DNA of 64,000 nucleotides from Petaurus breviceps papuanus (Eukaryota; Chordata; Mammalia; Diprotodontia; Petauridae), in contig JAMXIF010001183.1 in NCBI GenBank assembly GCA_028583685.1, positions 10,903,873 to 10,967,872 on the forward strand. Direction: 5' to 3'. Positions 1-10,379 of the stretch are shown here, one piece after another. Numbering within the stretch: the first letter of the stretch is position 1; every line of letters starts with the position of its first letter. The position numbers and the translations under genes were made by a program. The notes under the pieces were generated by a model. It did no database searches. It saw nothing but the letters and a program-made list of their open reading frames with translations, and was not told the DNA's origin.

Positions 1-1546
1 ACATTCTGTTGGGCTTATATTATTCTAGCATTATCTGAGTATCCACACTTTATTGCCTTTTCAATTTTAAAGTTAAGTGTACTAAAATGCTCCCCAAAGA
101 TGTGTGTGTATACATAGGTATCTATTAGACATAAACCTCTAGTTGGGAACTGAGAATGTATGGCCATTGAAACACAAAGCTATTTAACCATTTATTCAAA
201 TAATAAATAGAAATGTTCTTTTTGAATGTTATATACAAATGTACAAAGCCACTATGATATTTACACAGTGATTAAAAATACTAAAAACACATACACAATC
301 CTTCCTCCCCTCCCACCCCTAATTCATTATCCAAATCAATTTCTCCACCAGACCAGAACATTTTGTCCTCTGTCCTGGTACAGCTGAGTGCATTTTTTCC
401 TTCCCCATTTGGTTACCCTTTTCCCCCTAGTACAAAAGATATTTTGTGAGCACTTCAAATAAAGACTATGGTCTCAACAAAAGCTGACCCCTCTTCCCCC
501 TCCCTCCTGAGTCCAGTGCTTGAAAACAATTCCAGTAACTGTGTTTCAGGAAAGACATGTGTGTGTGCACAGCATACAGAAAGGACAGCTAAGAGAACAA
601 AGCAGATGACGAATCACCTGTTGTATGTCAACAAAGTAACACATCCGTTCCGTTAAAGCGTTCGTTTACCATAGTCTGCTATTGCCCGGGGTTATAGCCC
701 TGTTCCCATCAGAGCGGATTTGTCTTTGAATTTCCAGGATCTCCAATGCCTCCCCACCCCCATCGTTCCAGTTTCTGGTGAAAAACAAAATCTAAATGGA
801 TCAGATGTAAAGAGATTCAGCACCAGCTTTCCGATTCACCCAAGTCTAGCAACAGGCTTCTCGGAAGAGGAAGAAATAGAAATGTCATTGAGAGCCAGCT
901 TGCAGGTAACCTAAGTGTCTCTCAGATGCAGACTGCTCTCAGATCTCTCCCAGAAACTACTGCCTCTTCAAATCTGGCTTCAGCACAGGGCTTCTAATGC
1001 TCTACATGAAACATAAACTGGAATCACAAACCAGATTGTCCAAGGGCTGGTTCCAAGAGCTTGCTTGTTTCTTTTCAGCCCTTCCAGTTTCTGGTCGCTA
1101 GGCAAGACGCACTGGGATGTATAAATGACCCTTTGTGGTGGGGTTTCAAGGCATTTTTTGGAACCTGCTGATTTTTAACTCCAGGAATAGAAAAAAGAAA
1201 GAAAGAAAGAAATTAACAGTGGGTTCCACAAGGGCAGGAAGACTGGTTCAGAACGCTGGTGCCAAGGGTCAGATATTCAAAAGATGAAGGAAAGGGAATA
1301 AATCTCTGTCTGGAGAAATAAGTGGGCAGGCTATTGCTACTGCTACCACCTTGGGCTGGGGAAAACGTGTGCATGGTGTATGAAGAGTAAGAGGTCTGGT
1401 AATGGGGGCGCAGGATTGGGAAGAACAGTGGGCTATAGAAGTTTCAGTCCTACGAGGCATACCTGTGGGCTTTAACCCTCACATCCCACACTTATTCAGA
1501 ACAGGGAAGCAAGGGCGGGGTAGAGCACCTATCTCCTGCTAGTGCC
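1..1546 (-). other. PRR18: PRR18 3' UTR and downstream flank
   Basis: This stretch follows the PRR18 stop codon on the minus strand. It has no recognisable interspersed repeat and no convincing ORF. A minus-strand AATAAA (plus-strand tttatt at 192-197) would end a 3' UTR of roughly 1.35 kb. A short AAAG run lies near 1194-1212. The UTR extent is inferred from the signal alone. Confidence 0.45.
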
Positions 1547-2593
1547 TCAGAGGGTGCCTAGGTGCGGCAGAGTCTCCAACTTCTCAGCCCTGTCTCTGGT
1601 GGCTGCAGCATTCTCCACACCCCGTAACCATTCAGTACACTTCCTCACCAGGCCCTCATCCACTGCCTCGGCTTCTTCCTCATATTCTACATCATCATAC
1701 TTATGGTGTTCATTCAGGAGAGAGATCTTCAGCAAGGTCCGTAAGTCTCCACTCCCCAGGTGCCCTCCTCTGGAGGTGGTGGATAGGGGTTGCATGGCAC
1801 CAGAAAGAAGTTGGGGTTGGGACTGTGTGGGGCGGCGGCTAGTGCTCCCAAAGCCACCAACCGGGGTGCTACCGGTGCCGCTAATGCCAATTCCCTTACG
1901 CTGGCCTGAGGTGGTACCCACGGCTCCAGCTTTGCTCCGGGGGCAAGAGGATAAGAGGCGTTTTGTGTCCGCAGCTGGCGAGGGGAAGGGTCTGCGTTGC
2001 CGGGCTAGCAACTGCTTCTCCAGGTTGCGCCTCTGGATCACCAAAATTGCCTCTGGAGTCAGGCTCAAAGAGAATCTCACTGCTTCCTCCTCCCCACTAC
2101 TGGTGCCAGCCCCTGGCCCTGGCACAGAGGACCCACCAGCTGCCAGGCTCTCACAGGAGTGGGCCAGCCCGGGCACAGCGCAGGTGGCAGGGAGCAGCGG
2201 GCGGGTTGGTGGGGAGGTGGTCGCAGTGGCAGGAGCTAAGGGCTGCTGAGTGGGGCGCAGTGAGGGCTGTGGCTGAGTCCTGCTGGCTGCTGGGCCTGGG
2301 GTTCTCCTAGCCAGTTGTCTCTTCAGTGTTGCCGATGGCCAAGAGCTAGAGAGGAGCATCTCTGGCTTTTCCGAGGGCCTTTTCTTCTTTTCACCTCCAG
2401 CTGTGGGTGCCAGGGAACCTGGGACCGGAGGGGCATGCACAGCAGTCTTCCTCTGGGTTGCAGCCTTCTTTGGCAGCTCCCGGGGAGCAGTAGCACTGAC
2501 AGGGGGAGGTGTAGGAACCCCGGGGACCTGCTGTTGCTGTTGCTGTTGCTGCTGCTGTTGATGCTGCTGCTGCTGAATCGGTGGGAAAGGCAT
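1547..2593 (-). CDS. PRR18: Proline-rich protein 18 (PRR18), complete single coding exon
   Basis: Open frame of 348 codons. The start MPFPP matches the start I recall for human PRR18. Further along come KKKRP with LLSSSWPSATLKR (about residues 70-92), FSLSLTPEAILVIQRR then EKQLLARQRRPFPSP (about 173-205), and a strongly conserved acidic C-terminus containing HKYDDVEYEEEAEAVDEG and VRKCTEWLRGVE, ending HLGTL. These blocks align in order with human PRR18 (about 295 aa). The middle is low-complexity Pro/Ala/Ser/Gly sequence with no known enzymatic domain, and the molecular function of the family is not established. Unlike human, residues 7-22 are a glutamine run broken by one His, which explains part of the extra length. 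No signal peptide or membrane segment is seen. The neighbour SFT2D1 lies upstream on the same strand, as in human. The start is supported by the conserved N-terminal peptide. Confidence 0.93.
   Translation of the reverse strand: MPFPPIQQQQHQQQQQQQQQQQVPGVPTPPPVSATAPRELPKKAATQRKTAVHAPPVPGSLAPTAGGEKKKRPSEKPEMLLSSSWPSATLKRQLARRTPGPAASRTQPQPSLRPTQQPLAPATATTSPPTRPLLPATCAVPGLAHSCESLAAGGSSVPGPGAGTSSGEEEAVRFSLSLTPEAILVIQRRNLEKQLLARQRRPFPSPAADTKRLLSSCPRSKAGAVGTTSGQRKGIGISGTGSTPVGGFGSTSRRPTQSQPQLLSGAMQPLSTTSRGGHLGSGDLRTLLKISLLNEHHKYDDVEYEEEAEAVDEGLVRKCTEWLRGVENAAATRDRAEKLETLPHLGTL
2528..2575 (-). repeat. CAG/CAA glutamine-coding repeat in PRR18
   Basis: Sixteen codons near the PRR18 start read 4 Gln, 1 His, 11 Gln. 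CAG and CAA codons are mixed and one CAT interrupts them, so it is not a pure triplet run. It replaces the proline/alanine-rich start recalled for human PRR18. Confidence 0.9.
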
Positions 2594-3250
2594 GTTTGCT
2601 GATGGGCTGCTGCAATATGAAAAGGAGGGGTCCTTTCTTAGTCAGTAGTGCAGAGGAGGAAGAGAGGTCTCTCCAGGCGGATTCCTGTAGTGCCTTGCTG
2701 TCCTCTCCATCTGTTGCTGAGACTTCCCGGCTCTGTCCTTCCTTTCCCTCCCTCTCAATCCAACAGCAGCAAGATCACAGCTCTTTTAGATCCTCAGTTA
2801 CCCAGGGGCGAGCCCAGGTACTGCAAGTAAGAGGTGGAGCAGCCCTCCCAGTCAAATCCGTAGTTCCGGAACCTCAGTAGGTGGCGGAGGCTTCAATTCC
2901 CGTGGGAAAGCTTAGCCAGGGCACCCGGCAGGCAGTGAGAAAGTGTCGCCTCTCTCTGCCTAGCTCAGGCTGAATGAGCCGCGCTGGGATGGGCTGGGAA
3001 GAGGAGGAGGAGGGAAGAGGAAGAGGTAGGAAGAAGAGGAGGGAGGAGAAAAGAGGGGGAGGAGGAGAGGAGGGGAAAGGGGAGGAGGGGAAGGAGGAGG
3101 AGCCCGGAATAGGAGTGTTGGTAAAAGGACTAAGCACCCAGAAGTCCTGCTGTTGTATTTGGCGGCTCACACGAACCGAACTGTTGAATGCATACCTGCT
3201 ACCGGGGATGGTGGGAGAAGGCGTGGATACAATAAAATTTAAGTCATAAG
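2594..3250 (-). promoter_or_regulatory. Probable PRR18 promoter and 5' UTR, GC/GA-rich
   Basis: Sequence directly upstream of the PRR18 ATG is GC-richer than the rest of the window and free of recognised transposons. It includes the purine-rich tract near 2995-3110. I see no unambiguous TATA box, so a TATA-less start is likely. The transcription start cannot be placed. Confidence 0.5.
2995..3110. repeat. GA-rich low-complexity tract
   Basis: About 115 bp of nearly pure purine on the plus strand, built from GAGGAG, GGAAGA and GGGGA units. It is pyrimidine-rich on the PRR18 sense strand and lies roughly 400-520 bp upstream of the ATG. The short ORFs that cross it are low-complexity shadows. 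Confidence 0.85.
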
Positions 3251-3660
3251 CCCCAAGGAAAATATATTGGGAGACTAAGGCCACTGCTCTTCATAACCCA
3301 AGCTAATGACTGAAGCAATAATGGAGCAGGGTGGGAGGGGCCCTTAGGAAGGCCGGGCTCTGTTCCTGGGTTCTCTAATGAGTCCTTGCGTGTTTTGGAA
3401 GAAGTCCTTCTTAATTACCCAAAATCTTGAGAAAGGTGGGAGGGGGAGGTACTGTCAGATAAGCCGTTATTCCATCAGAGTATGATGTCACTGGGGGAAA
3501 AAATAAAGGAAGTTTTTAATGGTCTGCGATTTATTGGAGTAATACTGTGGGAGGAAATATTCAATCTGAGTAATTAACCTTTTGATTCCACTTTTATATT
3601 CAAATCAAGTCATTTCATTATTTAAATGCATCGGCATCAATGCGTGGCAAAAAAAAAAAA
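3251..3660. other. Repeat-free noncoding block upstream of PRR18
   Basis: No transposon or ORF is recognised. It holds several homeodomain-like TAATTA/TTAATTA cores (near 3413 and 3573) and an ATTTAAATGCAT stretch near 3620. Repeat-free sequence next to a promoter in such a repeat-dense window could be a regulatory element, but nothing proves this. Confidence 0.3.
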
Positions 3661-3720
3661 TTGTCCAGTTCTGTTGCTGTAGTTAAAGATGATAAAGCAT
3701 TTATTAATCATTGTGTACTA

Positions 3721-3970
3721 GGCTGAGGGGAGAGCACTGATTTGGAGTCAGAGATCCTAGATTCAAATTCTGGCTCTATCACTTGCTATCTATGTGACCT
3801 TAGAGATTAGCACAGTGCCTCCACATAGTAGGTCATTAATAAATGTTAACCGATTGACTGCTTGGGAAAGTCTCTTATCCTCTCTGGGCCTCAGTATCTT
3901 CATCTGTAAAATGAGGGGATTGGACTCCATAGCCTCTAAAGTACCTTGCAGCCCTCAATCTGAAATTCCT
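3721..3970 (+). repeat. MIR/THER1-type CORE-SINE with L2-like insert
   Basis: Matches the MIR pattern: gattcaaattctggctc, then tatgtgacctt, then tcatctgtaaaatgaggggattggac. Between the last two blocks sit about 65 bp resembling an L2 3' end (cacagtgcc...catagtagg...aataaatg). Confidence 0.7.
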
Positions 3971-4019
3971 ACTATCCTATACTCTTATCCATATGATTGT
4001 ACAGTATCATGCTTTTATT

Positions 4020-4450
4020 GAGTACCTACTGTGTGCAATGAAGTAGACTGAATAGTGAGGGTAATGGAGCCCACAGGACCACTATAAGGAAAGCAGTTTG
4101 TGAAAAAAAATCAGTTCACTCTTCCCTTCTCTCTGTACAGAGGTTAGAGATTATGGTCACAGAACATTGCATATGAGGACAGACTGAATGTCCAGTGGTT
4201 TGGTTTAATTATTTCTCTTTGTTACAAAGAATTTAGGGCAATGTTGGGGAGGGGGGCACTATAAGGAAATGACTGACTAAAGGGAAAAGGCATTAATGAG
4301 TCGTGTTAGGTTTTTTTGTTTTTAAGCTAATTATTTTAGGTGGCCTGAGTCTGTGATTTCACCAGTTTGGGGGATTTCCCAATGGAAATTTCCTCCACCA
4401 ACACAGATGAACAACTCCTATGTGACTTAAAATCTTAGAGGACTAGATTC
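4020..4450. other. Noncoding, nothing recognised
   Basis: AT-rich intergenic sequence with no coding or repeat signature that I can name. Confidence 0.5.
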
Positions 4451-4479
4451 AGTGTCTAGAGGGAGCCCTAAGAGGTTGA

Positions 4480-4600
4480 GAGCTTTTCCCCTAGTCATGT
4501 GACTAATAAGAACTAGATTTAGGATTTGAACCTGGGCCTTCCCAATGCCAAAGCTCATCATCTGTCCTCTACAATCTATACCATGCTGCCTTTCGTCATT
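4480..4600 (-). repeat. MIR fragment
   Basis: Contains aggatttgaacctgggcc followed by a decayed end of MIR in reverse orientation (ctataccatgctgcct). Confidence 0.65.
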
Positions 4601-5019
4601 ATTTCATGAGATAAAATCTTGCTTGGAGTTGACATTGAAGCTGTAAGGACACAATGTATGTGAGAAAACAGGAGAACAATTACTCAGCAGTGCATTAACG
4701 ACTTCAAAATGATAGACAAGGTGAAACCATGTAATTAGGTCATGGCTTAGGAGGCAGCCATTGGAGAGACCAAGGAGATACAAATCCATATAAGGAGTGC
4801 AGCCATGCCTTGTATTAACAACATGGAAGGTGTAGCTATGACTGGTCCAGTGCCCAGCACATAAGAAGGGCTCAAAATTTGTTTAACAAATAGTATGTAG
4901 CTGATAATGGGTGAGGAGAGATATTATTGAGAGAAGCTGGCAATTTTTAGGAGTCAAAGTCAAGTCATTCATGAACATGCTGAAGTCATATAGGATGGGA
5001 TTGTGGAAAAGTCACAATG

Positions 5020-5108
5020 TTTCACTCATGTATTTGTATCCCCAGTGTCCAGAACAGTACCTGGCACATAGTAAGAGCTTAATAAATGATTTTTTGATTG
5101 ATGAACCA
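5020..5108 (+). repeat. L2-type 3' end
   Basis: Shows the L2 tail signature: tatccccagtgtccag, acctggcacatagtaag, gcttaataaatg. A weaker copy lies at about 4840-4890. Confidence 0.65.
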
Positions 5109-5431
5109 GGTGGTTTAAAGCATTCAGTATGCATTTAAAAGCACGGAGCATCCCAACTTTCAAGGGGTTTACAAAGGACGAAATCGGTATGTGTATATGT
5201 GTGTACACAGTTGTGTATATACATGTGCGTTTCTATGTGTGCACACATACATACAAGATACACAAAAAGTCAATACAAGATCATTTGAGAAGGGAAGGCA
5301 CCAGGCAGCTGGGGAGGAACTGGGCCTACTTTCTGCATAAGGTAGAGCTTCAGCATGACAGGCAGCTGGTGCAAATGGTCAGACAACAGATGAGTCATTC
5401 TGTGTAATAGACAATGAATCTCTGGGCAATG

Positions 5432-5690
5432 ATATAATGATAATAGCTGATATATAGTGCTATGTGCCAGACACTGTGCTAAGTGCTTTACAATTATTAT
5501 CTCATCTGATACCCACAATAACCCTGCCAGGTAGGTGCTATTACTGTCCCCATTTTACATCGAGGAAATGAGGCAAACAGGGTTAAAGGGACCTGTCCAG
5601 GGTCACACAGCTAGCAAGCATCTGAGACCAAGTTTAAATATAGGTCTTTCTGACTTTACCCATCATACCACCTAGCTGTTCAATAGCCAA
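5432..5690 (-). repeat. Marsupial MIR-type CORE-SINE
   Basis: Reverse-oriented copy: gtgccagacactgtgctaag, ccccattttacatcgagg, gggtcacacagctagcaagc, ending ataccacctagctg. Confidence 0.85.
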
Positions 5691-7255
5691 TAGTGAGAGT
5701 GATTAAGATTGAAGTAAATGGATGATGGAGACTTCAAATGAGATGCTGAGAATAATGGCTTGATGGACTGAAAGTGACAATGAAGAGAGAGAAAGTCTGG
5801 GGCGCCACCTTCACTACCACCCCCTCCCTTCCCATCTGCAGTGGCAGGTGTTACTTTTAGGTGGGGGAGGAAGGACAGCATGGCAGTGGTTTCTATTAGA
5901 GCAAGGAGGCAGAGAGAAGAATTTAGAAATAGATTTAGGACAAAGGGAAAAATGAATGGGTTGGGGGGGGCAATAGAGGGGAAGGAGAGAATCATCAAGG
6001 AGTTATTACAGAAGTAGAACAAGACAGAACTGAGAAAGTCTGAGATGATCCAACATCATATAGGCCACATTAATAAATGCATGTGTGTGCATGCACATAC
6101 TCATAATATATGTCTTGTCTAAAAAAAGTAAATTATAAACTACTTAAGTATAGAAGTCACATTCCCATACTTAGCATTCATTCTGAATAGGGAAGACCTG
6201 GAAAATCGGGGACAGGGAAAGTCCTTACAATAAAGGAAAATACACTCCCTTCCACCAGCATATTTTCTTCCTGTATCTTATATCTCTTTGCAGGATTCAG
6301 GTAGGGGCAGCAGTAGTTGGTTTTAAAGAAGATTAGAACACAGTAGGAGGCAGAAAGAATTAAGCTCCTCTCTGAGGAGCTACCATGGTCTGCTGAGAAG
6401 TAAAGGACAGTCATACCCATCAACACCCGCACCCTCCTCCTCATCCCCTAGTAGTCACCAGAACCTGAAAGAATCTTTCCTTTCTCTTGCACCCAGAAAA
6501 GAGACAGTCACTACTGAAGCATTCAATAGAGGGTCCCTAGCGTCTCTAGCTGTTAGAAGGATATAGGAGTTCAAGCATTATGGGTCTCATGGGTGTCCTG
6601 TCTGTGCAAAAGGCTTCCTAGAGATGGCAGTATAAGACCTTGACCGCTGGTGCTGATACTCAGAACCCTTCATCCAGTGACAGGCCTAAACTACAAAGGA
6701 TAGCTAGCACGGTAGGAAAAAACAGACAGAAAGACTGGGTTGAAAGTTAGGAGCAAACCACTGGAGTTGTTTCCTCCTCTCTATAACTGCATTTGAATGC
6801 AACATGTAACAGTCCCCATTACAGAGACTCACCAGAAGATTGTTCAGATAATAAAATTTCCTTCTTGCAGAGGCTGAGGAGAATTTAAATGAACTGGAAA
6901 CAAGAAAGATGGCTGAATTTGACTATTATTCTTGCAGGATTGTGTAGCAGAGCAAATACTATATCCAAGAAGCACCAGAAAAATGGTAACCATTTCTTTC
7001 ATTGAAAGGGAGTAAATAAACAGCTGATACTAGATTACTTTATAATTAGCTTGAGTTTTAGAGCCACATTTCTTGTGTAACTGCTTAGGGCAAGAACTGA
7101 CTCTTAAAATGTTCTTTTCATCCTGAGATCACTAAATTAAGTATCTAAGTAAAAGGATTTGGTTTTTGTCCTGACTTACTTTTTGAGAAAAATCCCAATG
7201 TGGAAATTCCCCTGGTAAATATACCTGGAATTCTTCTATAATTTATAATCTTACA
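5691..7255. other. Intergenic, nothing recognised
   Basis: No repeat family or gene recognised. A purine-rich patch lies at about 5880-6000. Short ORFs here are random in composition. Confidence 0.45.
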
Positions 7256-7285
7256 GAGTAGCCTGGGGGTACCAAGAGTACTTAC

Positions 7286-7405
7286 TTTTTTTTTTAGGGC
7301 AATTGGGGTTAAGTGACTTGCCCAAAGTCACACGGCTATTAAGTGTGTTAAGTGTCTGAGGCAGGATTTGAACTCAGGTCCTCCTGACTCCAGGGCCGGT
7401 GCTCT
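7286..7405 (-). repeat. WSINE1-like SINE, truncated, with target-site duplication
   Basis: Poly-T start, then caattggggttaagtgactt and gaactcaggtcctcctgact in reverse orientation. Flanks ccaagagtacttac (7272-7285) and ccaagaatacttac (7406-7419) form a 14-bp duplication with one mismatch. It sits in an older MIR-like sequence that continues to about 7535. Confidence 0.85.
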
Positions 7406-7419
7406 CCAAGAATACTTAC

Positions 7420-7535
7420 TGTAAGCAATTTGCCCACAGTCAGACAACTAGTAATTTTAGTAGCAGGACTTGAATCCAACTCTTCATAACTCCAAGGTCT
7501 GCCCATCTATCCTTTATACCACACTCCCTCTCATC
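7420..7535 (-). repeat. MIR fragment
   Basis: Reverse-oriented MIR remnants (aatttgcccacagtcaga, ggacttgaatccaactc) interrupted on the left by the SINE above. Confidence 0.6.
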
Positions 7536-7709
7536 TAAAAGGTATCACTTGAAAAAGAAATTTATTTTTCATTTTGTCCTCAAACTTTTTATTTTACATT
7601 CTACAGGTTTCAAATCTCCCTCCGTTAATAGAAAAACTATTTTAAAAATCACTACAAGTTATTCAGACATAAGCTTTCATTCTATCACAAATTAAGTCAA
7701 GTTTATAAT

Positions 7710-7815
7710 AATAGCAGTTACTAATAATAGCTAACATTAATATAGCACTTCCTATGTGCCAGAATCTGTGCTGATTGCTTTACAGTTTTTATCTCATTTG
7801 ATCTTCTCACCAACC
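7710..7815 (-). repeat. MIR-type fragment
   Basis: Contains tatagcacttcctatgtgcc and tatctcatttgatcttctca, the 3' part of a reverse-oriented marsupial MIR. Confidence 0.6.
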
Positions 7816-7839
7816 ATAGGAGATAGGGGGGGTATCTAT

Positions 7840-8350
7840 CTACTGTACCATATTTGCACCTGCTGTGCATCCTTCATTTTTGAAGAGGAGCATGAGCAAC
7901 GTCTTGACTTGCTCGTGAACTCGATTTACGTGAGGCAGTTGCACAAAGTTGTCAGCCTCTCTCTCTTCCAGACTCATCAAAGTCCAGTGGCAGGACAAAA
8001 GCCTGGATGACTAGTGATGGCCTGGGATGCAGTGGATGACCTTGGGGTCTTCCATGTCTGACTAAGCTCTAAACTCTCTAGAGAGATTGGAACAGATTTG
8101 TTCTCATCTGCCCAATCCTCTGGGGGAAGTCTTCACGTACTTAGAGTAGACATCCCCTAACTCACCTAGAAGTTTAAGACCTGTCAATTACCTTCAACCT
8201 GGTTTAGCATGTCTGCCAAAATTGTTTACTGGGGTGTGTCTGCTGCACATGCTACAGCTTGGAACATGTTATTCTCATCTGTCCATTCCACCAGGGGTAG
8301 TCTTCACATGGTTGGGGTGGACATCCTCCTAACTCACTGACAGGTTTGAG
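7840..8350 (+). repeat. Unclassified interspersed repeat, copy A
   Basis: Shares long diverged blocks with 45690-45800 plus 46672-46970 (for example gcagttgcacaaagt, tgggatgcagtggatgac, gtagacatccccctaact). I do not recognise the family. This copy has an internal tandem duplication: the block near 8088-8175 recurs near 8262-8350. The strand is arbitrary. Confidence 0.6.
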
Positions 8351-8870
8351 CTTTCCCTATAATAATGCTAAAGTAATTTTATAAATAAAGGGTTTTTTAA
8401 AAAAAGATTTTCCAGAAGAATTTTAATATAAAAAGATAACTACATTCAGAAAGTATTTCACTCCCCAATAACAAAAACACACTAAAGATTTGGAATTCAG
8501 GTAAACTATCTCCCTATTCAACTGAAACCAAAGAAAAATATAGTGACTATAAATTGTAATTGCTGGAATTACAAGCTATTCAAGCTTCCAGAACAATGAT
8601 CCTTTTTTTTTTTAGAAAGGATTGTATATCTAATGATATTAAGGTGACTGAATTTTTATTACCTATCACACAAAATAAAACTGTGATGCTAAAGGAAACA
8701 ATTTTGTTGCTCAATTTGTCTTTATCAAAGTTCCATGGAGCCCTGGCCACAGCACCTAGCAACCACAGTGGTATGACAGGGGAGTTCCCAGCATAAATAG
8801 AAAAGATCAGAGACCAAGTTAAAGACAGAGGCAAGGAGTAGGAAGGGAGACACAAATCTTCCACCCCTAG
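8351..8870. other. Intergenic, nothing recognised
   Basis: AT-rich sequence with a poly-T run near 8602. No gene or family recognised. Confidence 0.4.
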
Positions 8871-8875
8871 GCCTG

Positions 8876-9400
8876 GGGTTGTTCACCATTTTGTGTCATG
8901 GAGCCCTCTTCCAGCAGTCTGGTGAAGCTTATATATTATATATTCTAAGAATATTGGTTTTTTTTTTTTTAAACAATTGGGGTTAAGTAACTTGCTCAAG
9001 GTCACACGGCCAGTTATTTCTGGGTGTGGTGCTGAGTATCTGAGCCCAGATTTGATCCAGGTCATCCCAACACTGGAGCCAGTGCTCTTACTCGCTGAGC
9101 CACCTGGCTGCCCCTAAGCATTTGGGGTTAAGTAACTTGCTCAAGGTTACACGGCCAGTTGTTTCTGGGTGGGTGCTAAGTGTCTGAGCCCGAATTAGGT
9201 CCCTGGTCATCCCAACTCTGGGGCCGGTGCTCTTACTCACTGTGCTACCTGGCTGCCCCAAGAATATTGTTTTTTATATGCACAAAATCAAGCACAGAGA
9301 ATTACAAAAGAAACCAACTATATTGACCTAGTTATCATAGCTTTTAAAAAATTCATGGATTCCAGGTGAAATTTCACCCTGGCCTAGACCTCTACAGGCC
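8876..9400 (+). mobile_element. Ancient nonautonomous DNA-transposon-like repeat, split by a SINE
   Basis: The outer parts (8876-8956 and 9270-9400) resemble an old mammalian DNA-transposon remnant: gtcatggagccctcttcc, gcagtctggtgaagcttat, atgcacaaaatcaagcac, attcatggattccaggtg. The dimeric SINE at 8957-9259 interrupts it. The family is uncertain. Confidence 0.45.
8957..9259 (-). repeat. Dimeric tRNA-like SINE, reverse
   Basis: Right monomer first and left monomer second on the plus strand, so the element reads left-right on minus. The poly-A tail shows as poly-T at about 8958-8970. Target-site duplication aagaatattg at 8947-8956 and 9260-9269 is perfect. The left monomer carries the AGCACCCACCCAGAAAC variant, the right one CACCACACCCAGAAAT. 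Confidence 0.88.
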
Positions 9401-9689
9401 ACCCAACTCATGGAACTTACAAAAAGAAAGATTAGAGTTTAGTCTTCCACATTGCAATCCTGTTCCTCATTAAAGGCCATCAGCAATGAGGTTTCAATTG
9501 GGGATTAAGTACCCATAGAACTTTATCCTCATAGGATTTGACATCTTTTTAAGGAGATATCATTACAAGAACAGAGCCCTCACAAATGGCCTATTGGGAC
9601 TTTTTGAGTTGAGAATTTCATACCTGGACCCACAGAAATACCTGTGAACAACCTCTTTATTGTACAATTCCCATTTTATGATTTGGAAC

Positions 9690-9930
9690 TGTATAGCTAG
9701 GTGTTGTAGAAGAAAGGAAGATTCATCTTCATGAGTTCAAATCTGGCCTCAGATACTTATTAGCTGTGTGACCCTGGGTGAGTCACTAAACCCTGTTTGC
9801 CTCAGTTTCCTCATCTGTAAAATGAGCTGGAGAAGGAAATGGAAAATCACTCCAGTATCTTTGCCAAGAAAACCACAAATGGGGTCATGAAGAGTCAGAC
9901 AATATTGATATGACTCAACAACAAGAAGGT
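9690..9930 (+). repeat. MAR1-like SINE
   Basis: tRNA-like head, then cctcatctgtaaaatgagct, cactccagtatctttgcc, aatggggtcatgaagagtc. The last part resembles an RTE-type tail, as in MAR1 elements of marsupials. Confidence 0.8.
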
Positions 9931-10379
9931 TTACCTTAAAACATGAAATTTCTTATTATGGGAGGCACTGTAATTTTATAGAAAGAATGCACTGCTGTTT
10001 TCTCCTGTGTGACTTTGGGCAAATCCGTTATAAGCTCTCTTGGGTTTTATTTTCTGTAAAACAAGAAAGGTGGGAGTAGGTGATCTCTAAGGCTTCTTTC
10101 AAGTCCATGAATCCTAAATTAGATTAAACAATTTTCTGGATGTTTTGGATTAAACAATTTTATACATTGTTTAGATACTAGATATGCAGAGATCAGAATT
10201 TAAACATTGTTTTTAAATGAGGTCAACCTTTTTCTCTGTGAACTATAAGTTTGGATATACTTGACCAAAAAATTCTTTAATTTATAGGTGAGTCATCTTT
10301 AAGGGTGTCTAGGAAAAAAGAGAATTATTTATGTAGTCCAGCAGAGTATGTATTTTATTAAAAATAACTATGCCTAATT

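Noticed and set aside
1542-2249. 235-codon open frame on the plus strand
   Set aside because: It is antisense to PRR18, whose peptide blocks are conserved. GC-rich coding sequence often leaves open frames on the other strand.
2974-3249. 91-codon Glu/Gly/Arg-rich open frame
   Set aside because: It is a translation of the GA-rich low-complexity tract.
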